Assembly (NCBI GenBank): GCA_023653785.1
Contig: JAMKCH010087982.1
Location: forward strand, 1-64,000
DNA from: Ophioderma brevispina
Taxonomy: Eukaryota; Echinodermata; Ophiuroidea; Amphilepidida; Ophiodermatidae
Direction of reading: 5' to 3'
Length of the DNA stretch: 64,000 nt
In this document: positions 9,527-18,495 of the stretch, piece after piece
Layout of the letters: the number at the start of each line of letters is the position of its first letter
How positions within the stretch are numbered: position 1 is the first letter of the stretch
Translations under genes and position numbers: made by a program
Notes under the pieces: model-generated
Seen by the model: the letters and a program-made list of their open reading frames with translations, nothing else
What the model was told of the DNA's origin: nothing
Databases searched by the model: none

Positions 9527-11404
9527 CCTCAATTTACGCCACAACAACGAGCCTTCGCGGTTAAAATTTACTACCAAACTGGTAGCTATGTAGCTGTGCA
9601 ACGGCAATGGCCAAACAGGTTCCCTGGAGTGAGAGTACCAATCAAGCCTGCTATCTGTAACATGAGAAAACTGTTTGAAGCAGAGGGAACTTTGGAAAAT
9701 TTCAACAAAGGACGAAGCGGACGGCCAAGGAGCGTCAGAACACCTAGGTAAGCTGTAAGACAGGAGCTTCGCAACAACTCACGTTTAAGCATAAGGAGAA
9801 ACCATGTCGCAAATGTCTCCAGATCGTTATTTCAGCGCATCGTTAGTGATGACATCAATTGGCATCCATACAAAATTGTGAGACGCCATAATTTGGATGC
9901 AGGTGATCCTCAACGTAGGCTGGCGTTTTGCAATTGGCTAATCAACAGATCACGGCGCCTCTTAAGAGAATTTGTTGTTGTTGATTAGGCCAAATTTTTC
10001 AATGACTGCCCAGATAGCACTGCAATGGTGGTCCAATACTGGACCAATATTTATTATTTATTGGCCCTATATTGGTTTACAATATTGGATAAATATATTT
10101 TGCTCATTGGCCCAAAATTGGCCAAATATTGATACAATATTGGTTATATATTGGATCAATGTTGGGCCCAAGCTGGCCCTGTTTATTTTGTTCTCTACAT
10201 TGGACCAATACTGGACCAATGATTGTAACCAATGTTGTACCGGTGTTGTGCCAATGATGGCCCTATGTTCTTTACAACATTATTTTTAATGGAATTTTTT
10301 TTCAAGCTGCTATTTTTAAATAAATTAATTAGATAATTTCGAGCTACTCACATAGTTAATATATTTAATGAAACTGGTATAATATAGTATAATGTCATTG
10401 AAATAATGTGCTCTGTTTAAAACACCCATTGTTGAGACCTGAGACGAATATACCTTTGAGACATATTAGTGTATTCCTATATGTATTTGACTGAGTTCTC
10501 GCCCTGCTATTTTTAAGCAATCAATTGCTTTTAAGTCAATAATGGGCCAATATTATCCCAATAATTGGCTCTATATTGGCTGCTTGTCTTGGGTCAATAT
10601 TCTTCACCAATATTGGACCAGTAAGGGGTGCCACAGCTGCCACTGGAAAACCATTATTGGCGCAATATGCAATAGCCACGTGTTACCGATGCCAAGATTA
10701 CCAACGGAATACCATTATTGCCCTTGGAGAGCCAATAAAGGACCAATAAATGCCACCCACATAATGCCGATGCCAAGATTACCGATGGGGAACCATTGTT
10801 GGGCCAATATATGCGTGCTATGTGGGTGACTCAGTGAACCCTCAAAATTTGAGAGAGTATGCGCCAAAAGGGAACCCTCCCATTGATTTTGTCTACGACA
10901 CACCTAATGATCGCAGGAAAGTTGCAGTTTTAGCAGCTGTTACAGGTAACAATAACCTAATTGGGCCCATTTTTATTGATGGAAATTTGAATGGTGCCGG
11001 TTCTCTCAATATCATTAATCAACATTTGGAACCAGAGTTGCGGCGCATTTTTCAGCAGCAAAGAAATGGAGCAATTCGTCGTGCCGGGTTTCTTCAAGAC
11101 GGTGCACCCGCACACAGGTATGTACCGGTTAGAAACCGCCTTCAGGAACTCTTTCCAAATCGGATCATTGGATTAGGACATGGGATGGAATGGCCCCCTC
11201 GGTCACCGAATCTAACTCCGCTAGATTTTTGGCTATGGGGTGATGTAAAAGCTAGAGATTACAATTAGGGTCCCCCAAACACATTACCAGAACTACGGCG
11301 ACGGATAAATGATGCATTTACCGCAATAGGAGAACGCGTGTTAACATCAAGAACTTTCAAACCTTGCACTCCATGCTCCAATCAGGGAGAACATGTGGAA
11401 AGAT
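9527..11404 (+). pseudogene. Tc1/mariner transposase (DD41D spacing), broken
   Basis: The N-terminal part (9527-10006) is a DUF4817-like helix-turn-helix: QQRAFAVKIYYQTGSYVAV, then a GRSGRPR linker. The DDE fold follows. The first catalytic Asp lies in VVVD at 9983-9985, immediately followed by a TAG where Glu is usual. The second is in LQDGAPAH and the third in PNLTPLDFWLWG. I count 41 residues between the second and third, hence DD41D. In-frame stops occur at 9749, 9986 and 11266. The 819-bp insertion separates the first Asp from the rest, and removing it with one target duplication puts both halves in one frame. This protein would cut and paste the element in the nucleus; this copy cannot. 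Confidence 0.85.
10008..10826. mobile_element. 819-bp MITE with CCAATATTGG-rich interior, inserted in the transposase
   Basis: The ends are GCCCAGATAGCA and TGCTATGTGGG, inverted repeats with one mismatch over 11 bp. Perfect 5-bp duplications TGACT flank it (10003-10007 and 10827-10831). The interior has two blocks (about 10023-10265 and 10540-10812) dense in TTGG/CCAA and CAATATTGG motifs, separated by AT-rich DNA. The reading frames across it are low-complexity by-products, not genes. The insertion post-dates the transposon it sits in. Confidence 0.85.
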
Positions 11405-11406
11405 AA

Positions 11407-11789
11407 AACTAAGGAACGACATCCAGTTTGTCACGATACGCTTTCGCCGCAACGATTGTCAACAATAGCCTTTCGTATACGAAACTAACCCCCTTTTTTT
11501 CGTTTGCTGAGGCGGGCTTACCCACTGCAGATGCTTGTTTCAGGCAGAAGAGTCACGAAACGCGACCGATAAAGGATTTAACAACCTACACTTTATTACA
11601 TAGTCACCTGTCTCTTGAGTCTTTAGAAATACTTAATTGGCCTCTCATTTTTATTGCCATTCACGAATTAACACTTGAGAACTCTCACTCAGTATAATTT
11701 TCTCCACGTCAACAATAATCGGTTACCAGCAAAAATACTTCTGCATCTGTAATCACTATTTGGCGAAGTAAGCTATTCTTCAATTTATT
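11407..11789. other. Unannotated non-coding DNA
   Basis: No domain, TIR or repeat was recognised. Confidence 0.5.
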
Positions 11790-12300
11790 TTTATTATATA
11801 GAAGCCCGGAGAACTGGCGAGCAAAGAATAAATTAAAGGACCCGAAAAAAATACACGGTCTCGAACTCGGTGTGAAAGCAGATATGCCGGCGGGAGCCAT
11901 AGTCCGGGGCTCTTTAGACGATAACGGAATTAAAGCATGCGATAATGTTACGTGCAAGGTCAACTGAATCGAGTGCCCTATGTTCACCATTGGACCGGAC
12001 GATGAGTTAAGCCGGACATTATTAATCCTTATACCGGATCTCTCGCTACTAGGCGTTGATAATTACCACTCCGGCGACAGAGGACTTGTTGATGTGGATA
12101 ACAGAGGAAGAACCGAGCGTAATGTATTTCAGTCTTTATTTAGAAGTTCCAGCGGGCCCGTTAAATGCTATATATATATTTTTTAGAGGGGTGGGGCCTA
12201 TAATGCTGATTCTGCAGAAAATCTATGACGATTGCGAAACTGATATTAAAGGCACGCGAGGATCAAGAGTAATGATACAACACGAGAAAGTAACTTGATA
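11790..12300 (-). mobile_element. SINE-like element related to 44600-44900, split tRNA-like head
   Basis: The reverse complement of about 12056-12165 matches 44600-44690 ('aaataaagactgaaatacatta', 'cctctgt', 'tggta', 'acgcctagt.agcgagag'). The complement of about 12225-12290 matches 44805-44900 ('gatcctcgcgtg', 'tcatagatt'). A B-box-like GAGTTCGAGACC lies on the minus strand near 11865-11880, about 150 bp away from the A-box part. The tRNA-like head is therefore interrupted or rearranged. Part of the intervening stretch (11966-11988) is shared with the LINE fragment at 6092-6114. Outer boundaries are approximate. Confidence 0.45.
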
Positions 12301-12331
12301 AATATTATATAGAATGCGCGGGATACTTTAA

Positions 12332-15300
12332 TGGGTCCTCTTAATGATTTTGCTTTTAGAACAGCAAAATATAAAGGAAAAGATTCTGTGAATGTAGCTT
12401 TAAAAATTTTTTAACGTAACTGCCAACTTTGAGTTCCCCAAATGATGTCCCGTCAAACCTTGCCGAACATTCAGCTGAACCTCCAGAAAATAAAAACGAG
12501 TCATTTCAGTGTAAAAAAAAGAGTTAAATAGTAGTATTTTGCACAATTGTCCAAGGATATTGGTGTAGTAGTGTTTAAACTATAATTTGGTCGTTTGTTC
12601 CAGGCGAGTGCCTTTTTGCAGCCTTTCTATGTAGAGATCAGAGAGTCAGGGGGAAAGACAACGCAGAGACAAGACAGAGAAGGAGGGAGGGAGTCAGATC
12701 AGAGACCGAGTTACGATCTACACTAAATATTATATTCCAAAGCAACAACGCGCAATTTCAAATCACTGTTTAATAAATCGGCCACCCTGTCTGCTATTGT
12801 TATACCTAATTGTGTATCGTTCAAATGTTGTTATTCAATACCTTATTCGGTACTTTTGCCGAATGAATCGATTTATCGGTCGACTTGTAGTCCAGGGTCA
12901 ATATTATCATAACCATACAATCACCATACAGACATACAAAAATAGAACTTGCGTTGTACAAAATATTGACTAAAAAGAAGGCACGAAAAACATGCATGAA
13001 GTCACTTCAAAAAAGACCCAATAATGCCAAGAATTTCAAACATACATACGGCAACTGGGAATAACCAAAATTACCTTTAAACCTATCTGGTAGTTGTAAT
13101 CAAGTTATCATCAAGTTTATTTCATCTGAACATAAGATATACATCCAAAATCCAATTAAATGTAATTTAAAATGGAAATAATACAATAAATATATATTAT
13201 TATATAGAGAGAAACGACATTAATGGTTGTTAGGGGGTTGTTAGGGCTAGTCTTTTGACTTAGAACAAATTCAGGTAAATGGGTATATTAAAGAAAATCT
13301 CGGACCATGATATATTTGTTGTTAAATAAGCGTAGTACAAGATGGCCTGTGAGTGAGGTGCGTATTATTTTGCTGTGCCTCTCGCACACTCACAGAAGCA
13401 CAAAACATAGGTTTGATGCCCGGATGTGAGTCAATCACAATGTACCTCCAACTATTGATCTGTCAACAATTTTCAAAATGACTTTTGCTACTGGCATCTC
13501 AAAATGTAGGTAAAGGGGGATGACCCCTATTTGGCATCATTGGGAAACTCCAACATGTGACATCTGCGACTACTTGATCAATCGCACGATGACAGTGACC
13601 GGCAAATCGGCACGGCGTTGGTGCGACAGCAGAGGATGTGTGAAATGGAGAGATATATTCAAAAATCATTAAATCATCAGTGTTTTTTATTGTTTTTAAA
13701 TATCACTGTCAAACCGGGGGTTAAACATTTTTAAGTTGTACATGTCACAAAAATTGAGGCCTACCCCATTTTCATTAAACAACAGAAAAATAAAGAGGAG
13801 AAGAGTGATTTAAAGCAATGTATTGTTGTATATTGGTGTATGTTGATAATTAAGATCTATAAATATAATCTATATAGGCGATGAAACAAATAAAAAAAAA
13901 CCCTGTTTTACGGCCGACCGACCTATTTGTCATTTGCAGATTTTTTTTTTTTGGTTTTCCAAAATCATTGTAAAATCAGCCTGTTTTTAGCCCAAATTTA
14001 TCAATTAAAATATCAAAATCCAAAATTTTTAAAATTAGAAAATTTGTTTGTCCATATGTTCATTTTTTCTCTGTTTTTCAGATTTTGGGGCTCTTTTAGC
14101 GCCAATTTAGAGCTCCAGAAACTAAAAAAAAATTAAAAAAAGAAAAAATTCGCCCGACCGACGGACCGACCGAAAGGTCCGCTCGCCCCGTAAACAGGGT
14201 TTTCTTTTTTCGTCGCCTAATATTCATTTCTCTTCTGGAAAAAAATGAAAGTAAATCATGAATCTCAATGAACAATATTTGTGTCTAGCAATTTCGTACC
14301 TTTGTAGAACTTTGTCAATTTGTCATTCAAACGGCAGCAGTAGTTAGGATCCATCTGAATCCCCAACTTTAATGACAGACAAGATTATTTGGCGTTACAC
14401 GGATAGATAAAAAAAATTTCATTTCATATTGGTCACTCACTGTATGAAGGAAGAGCCCCATTTTCCAACAATGATCGCAAATGGTCTGCAACTTTTTTTT
14501 AACGTGCTTCAGGAATGACTCCTCGACACCACGGGACCAACAGTTTTTATATGACCTTTTCGAACCATGAAGGCGACGGGCGCCCATTGCAACTAAACAT
14601 TTCTAAGAAATGGGTAGGAGCGAGGAGAAATTACATTTTTATGCTGTGTGATAATGCCAATTCCGGCCCGTATAGGAAACTATTTTAGAGTATGAACAAG
14701 AAACCGGACTCTCGCGGGGGCTCTAAGCAGGATTGCTCGATCAATCTTGCTCATCGCTCCAGGTTAGAAGAAGTCTCTTCCAACTCGACACTAGACAGGT
14801 GGAAAGGTGAGTTCATAATCCAGCACAAGACACTTGTTGAGGTTGTCCAAGTGACGGACATAGATTATGATATGCTATGATCACCAAGTACAATCCAGGC
14901 CAACACAATTAATCAAGGCGTGTGCAGCAAAAGTCATTGAAATTGTTGACAGGGGGGAAAATCAATAGATGAGGTTACATTGTAGATGACAATCACAGGA
15001 TCAAATCTAGGTATTGTGCCTTCTGTGACGTGTGTGAGAGGCACAGCAAAATAATACGCACCTCACTCATAGGCCATCTTGTACTTCGCTTCTAATTTGT
15101 AAAAATCATGGTCCGAGACTAAGCCCTAAATCCCCCGAACAAACCGGGCTAACTAATCCCATTGTCGAGGGTGTTTACAACAAGTAGCAGATAGGTTTTA
15201 AGGATTTTGGGTTATTCCCGTTGCCGTATTTATGTTGAAATTCTTGGCATTATTGGGTGTTTTGAAGTGAATTCTCATGCATATTTCTTGCTTTTTAGTC

Positions 15301-15965
15301 AATTATTTTGATTACACGCAATTTCTATTTTGTATGTCTGTATGGTGATTGTATGGTTTGCTAATATTGGATCCCTGGACTACGAAGTCGTACCGATAAA
15401 ATCAATTCAGTCGCAAAAGTAACGAATAAGGTATTGAATAACAACATTTGAACGATACACAATTAGGTATAACAATAGCAGACATGGTGCCGATTTATTA
15501 AACAGTGATTTGAAATGGCGCGTTGTTGCTTTTGGAATATAATATTTATTGTAGATCGTAACTCGAGTCTCTGGATCTGACTCCCTCCCTCCTTCTCTGT
15601 CTTGTCTCTGCGTTGTCTTTCCCATGCTCTCTGATTCTAAATAAAAAAGGAGACAATAGTGGATAACAGTAATGATAACAAAACCTGACCTGGACAAACG
15701 ACCAAATCAGAGAGTATACGCTAAATAAATATAACCACTTCTTGGACAATTCGCAAAATACTATTTAACATTGGAATGAAGTCATTTTTAAGTTTGTGGA
15801 GGTTTTAGCTGAATTCTGCAAGGTCCGAAATAGTAATATAGTCTCATATGACATAATTTGGGGAACTCAAAAAGTTTGATGTTATGGTAAATTTTAAAGC
15901 TAAATTCACGAGATTTTCCTTTATATTTTGGTTCTTCTACATCAAAATTATTAGAGGACAATAAA
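12332..15965. mobile_element. 3.6-kb foldback-type element with arms of about 1.1 kb
   Basis: The left arm (about 12332-13510) and right arm (about 14925-15965) are diverged inverted copies. Matching landmarks include 'aaatataaaggaaaa' with 'ttttcctttatattt', 'gagttccccaaatgat' with 'ataatttggggaactc', the AGACAGAGAAGGAGGGAGGG tract with its complement, 'ttgttattcaatacctta', 'atacaatcaccatacagacataca', and 'aaaataatacgcacctcact'. The centre (about 13510-14925) is single-copy and contains a smaller MITE. No transposase was recognised, and the frames at 14369-14587 and 14692-14880 match nothing I know. A terminal target duplication could not be defined. Confidence 0.7.
13875..14219. mobile_element. 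345-bp MITE with TAGGCGA termini, inside the foldback element
   Basis: The left end TAGGCGATGAAA continues into 'aaaccctgttttacgg'. The right end is the complement, 'ccccgtaaacagggttt' followed by TTCGTCGCCTA. GACC/CCGA repeats lie just inside both ends. It sits in the single-copy centre of the larger element, so it is either a later insertion or cargo. Confidence 0.7.
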
Positions 15966-16320
15966 AAAATAACCAGCTCATTTTGTCATGTTAACATGAT
16001 ACTGACTAAGATCATTTAAAAGTAGGATAGTTTTCAAACCTATACGTTTTGATTATTGCATGTTATCCATTTTAGGGTTGTTGTTATAATGTCAGATAAA
16101 ATATTTTAAAAACTATTTCATAAGTTTTGTAATTTTTAAAAAAAGAAAAATTTTTTGTTTTTTTTTAATTTTTCACGAGTCCAGAAATTTTATTTTGCGG
16201 TATCATTTTGTAATACGCTTAGAAATTATTGTCTAAGAAGTAATATCCTTGAATAGAATAATGTATGTGAAGAAGAGTTATGGTCATCTATCAAAATATG
16301 CTTATAATCAGATAACTTAG
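15966..16320. other. AT-rich non-coding DNA
   Basis: Nothing recognised; A and T homopolymers are frequent. Confidence 0.5.
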
Positions 16321-16659
16321 AAGTGCATTTCATTAGCACCTTTGATACTAGCACATTTGTTCTTGTTTAGCGTTTCATTAGATATCCTCTAGAAAAGATT
16401 ATTTCCAAAATTACAGTTGATTCTGATGGTGCAATTTGATGTTATGAGCGAATTTCCGTATCACGCTGCCCCATAAGCCTTTGTGTTGTAATTTCTGTCC
16501 GAATTACACTTTCTTCCGATAGATTGAACCTGCACGTAAGATTAGGTACACATACTATACTTACGCCAACAGTTCAGATGATATATAAAGTCTCAAAAAA
16601 TATATTTTGAGGTATTTCGGGGGAACGAGGCTGTGGATCTCGAAATGCCCCTTTAAACC
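16321..16659 (-). mobile_element. TTAA-type MITE, family C, diverged copy
   Basis: It is related in reverse orientation to 43204-43510. Shared blocks include 'cacgtaagattaggta', 'gttatgagcgaatt' and 'tagatatcctctagaaaag'. The ends are GTGCATTTC and 'gaaatgccccTTTAA', matching that family's AGGGGCATTTCGTGAT termini. The right TTAA is retained; the left is mutated. Confidence 0.6.
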
Positions 16660-16866
16660 ATTCTAAAATTCACATGACTGACTCAATATTGTTATTATTG
16701 TTTTTATTTTCATAAATCACATCTTATAAAAGGCATAAATCTGGGATATAAATGGGAGCATTTAGCAGATCTAGAGCAACATGTCATCATATGCTACAAA
16801 CTCACGTTATTTTGAGACACAAGCGTTTTTAGTTTATAGTGTTTGAAGAAGAATCCATACCTACTC

Positions 16867-17014
16867 CAGGGGGCGGATCCAGGATTTGAAAAACGTCGAA
16901 ATTTACCGGGGGGCTGAAAGGCTGAACTTGTCCAAAATGGGCTGATTTTGCAAGATTTGCAGAATTACCGGGAGGCGCACGCGCCCCTCCGCCCCCTCCC
17001 TAGATCCGCGCCTG
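16867..17014. mobile_element. hAT-like MITE with CAGG termini
   Basis: The ends are CAGGGGGCGGATCCAGGATT and CTAGATCCGCGCCTG, diverged inverted repeats with the CAGGnGCGGATC form of hAT elements. The flanks share TACTC on both sides, but a full 8-bp duplication is not clear. Confidence 0.6.
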
Positions 17015-17252
17015 TACTCTCGATTCCAGAAAAATATGGCACTGATTTTTTAAAATCAAATGATATAAAAAGAGAAAAAAGCGTTAGCACTGGATTCTAA
17101 TCCTATTATCAATCCTATCTGGGGATACAACCATAAAATTTGAGTGAAGGACATCATCTGGAATAGAGTAAGAGAGTGGTCAGTTTTACCCAAATTTGGG
17201 GAGGGCAGTTACGACTCTGAGTCTCTGAAAGACCGCACAAGAGCCTAACAAG

Positions 17253-18189
17253 TTAAGGGGATGCTTAAGTCCTATTTTGTGAAAATATGCATATTTTGAT
17301 AAAATTGGAGTTTCCTTTAATGTTATACATTGGAATTTCAGCTTTAATTTGCTTTTAGTTGACTTAAATGCGACATTTTGTTTAAAAGTTATGGTTGATC
17401 AAAGTGAGGCATATCGACGCGAATCGCAGCAAAATGAATTTTCTCCTATACTTACACATGTTTCGGTTTCTTATGCATTTATTGTTTTTAACAGGCTATT
17501 TTAACAATATTGGCCAATAAATTGATCTCGCCTAAATATTTTGCACCATATAATACGCGAAAGTAGTATTTGATCGATCTAATTTATTATGAACATATCA
17601 GTTACGTTTGTGAGTGTCCAAATTGAAGAATTTGTGACTAATTTACATATTTAGTGTTTCTAAACTTTAAACGCAGTTTCCTCCAAAGAAGCAATTTCGC
17701 GTCTGCTGATACACTGCGCGCAGCTTTTCTCTAGAACAAAATGTCCAATTGCTTTCAAATTTTGCATGGTGCCTTATTGGGACATGATCTAAAGAGATAT
17801 TTTGGAATTTTTATTCTCAAGGTCATATCCTGATGTTTTTCAACAAAATTTTAGCGAAAAAATGTGATTTAGGCGGGAAATAGAGGTCATTGACCCCACT
17901 TCATGATTAAAAAGTAACTCTTTGGCTCTATAACTTTTTAGATGGTGTACTTAACTACTTATATGCACAATCCCATCTAAAAAGTGATTTGGGAAACTGG
18001 AGAAAAATTGCGCGCATGGTATGTACCTAAAATCCAATATGGCCGCCGTTTCCATGGCAACCGGCTAGACAGTGACCTTGAAAATAGCTTGAATAAATTT
18101 CTTTTTATCATAGTTATTATATGACCAAAATGAATGTTGTAGCATTTGTACTTTAAAAAATCACCTCTGGGTCTTAAGCATCCCCTTAA
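17253..18189. mobile_element. 937-bp TTAA-flanked element, 17-bp perfect TIRs
   Basis: TTAAGGGGATGCTTAAG at 17253-17269 is repeated inverted at 18173-18189. TTAA at each edge can be read as the target duplication of a piggyBac- or Kolobok-type element, leaving GGGG/CCCC termini. No transposase is encoded, so it is non-autonomous. The minus-strand frame at 17977-18213 inside it resembles no known protein. Confidence 0.75.
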
Positions 18190-18487
18190 ACTTTGAAATG
18201 CAATTTGAGTCAAATACCTTAGTTAAAATAATAAGAGTAGAAAAAGACCATAGTTGAAAATTAGCATCACTTTCAATTTTATGTTACATCTGCAAATATG
18301 ATTTATATATAATAGGATTACGATTAAGATCAGGTCCTATTCCAACCTGATATCCTAGTATATCTTTTAGAATTTTTAGTATTTTTTATTTTTTCAGTAT
18401 TTTTATGGAACAGGGATTCTAGAACATCTACCAATCTAGGTCTCAACTAATAATGACCCTTCTAGCCATTGCTCTTCAGCTGAGGTT
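18190..18487. other. Proximal intron of the receptor gene
   Basis: This lies 3' of the splice donor on the minus strand. No further receptor exon was found in it or further along. Confidence 0.5.
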
Positions 18488-18495
18488 CTTACCTG
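18488..18495 (-). other. Splice donor of the receptor exon
   Basis: On the minus strand the sequence is CAG|GTAAG, a consensus 5' splice site, with the last exon base at 18493. It falls between codons (phase 0), at VLIVIQ in the predicted TM4. The open frame runs 18 codons past it into non-conserved sequence, which supports splicing here. Confidence 0.75.

Larger units (their letters stand above)
1..10741. repeat. First copy of the 53,259-bp-period direct repeat
   Basis: This block recurs at 53260-64000 with a constant offset of 53259. More than 25 reading frames in it have identical translations in the second copy, and the homopolymers and the TG-rich microsatellite also match. Base 1 lies in a T tract: 14 T are visible here and 15 T at 53259-53273. 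The window therefore starts inside the tract that borders copy two. A circular molecule read past its origin, an untrimmed contig overlap, or a true tandem duplication would all look like this. Absolute identity favours the first two. Confidence 0.95.
9124..11406 (+). mobile_element. DUF4817-type Tc1/mariner transposon, 3' end missing, internally split
   Basis: The left end CAGGGTGACCCAATAAAA follows TA and looks like a mariner-group terminus. No complementary right end (TTTTATTGGGTCACCCTG) appears after the coding region, so the element is truncated on the right. The transposase reading begins near 9527. It is split by the MITE at 10008-10826. The sequence after 11406 shows no related terminus. 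Confidence 0.8.

Noticed and set aside
9972..10289. 105-codon frame reading Gly-Pro-Ile/Trp-rich repeats
   Set aside because: A low-complexity reading of the CCAATATTGG arrays inside the MITE.
12332..15965. Polinton/Maverick-type element because of the long inverted repeats
   Set aside because: Far too short, and no polymerase, integrase or packaging gene is present.
17977..18213. Possible TM4-7 exon of the receptor
   Set aside because: The 78-codon frame lacks any class C transmembrane pattern and lies inside a TTAA-flanked element.
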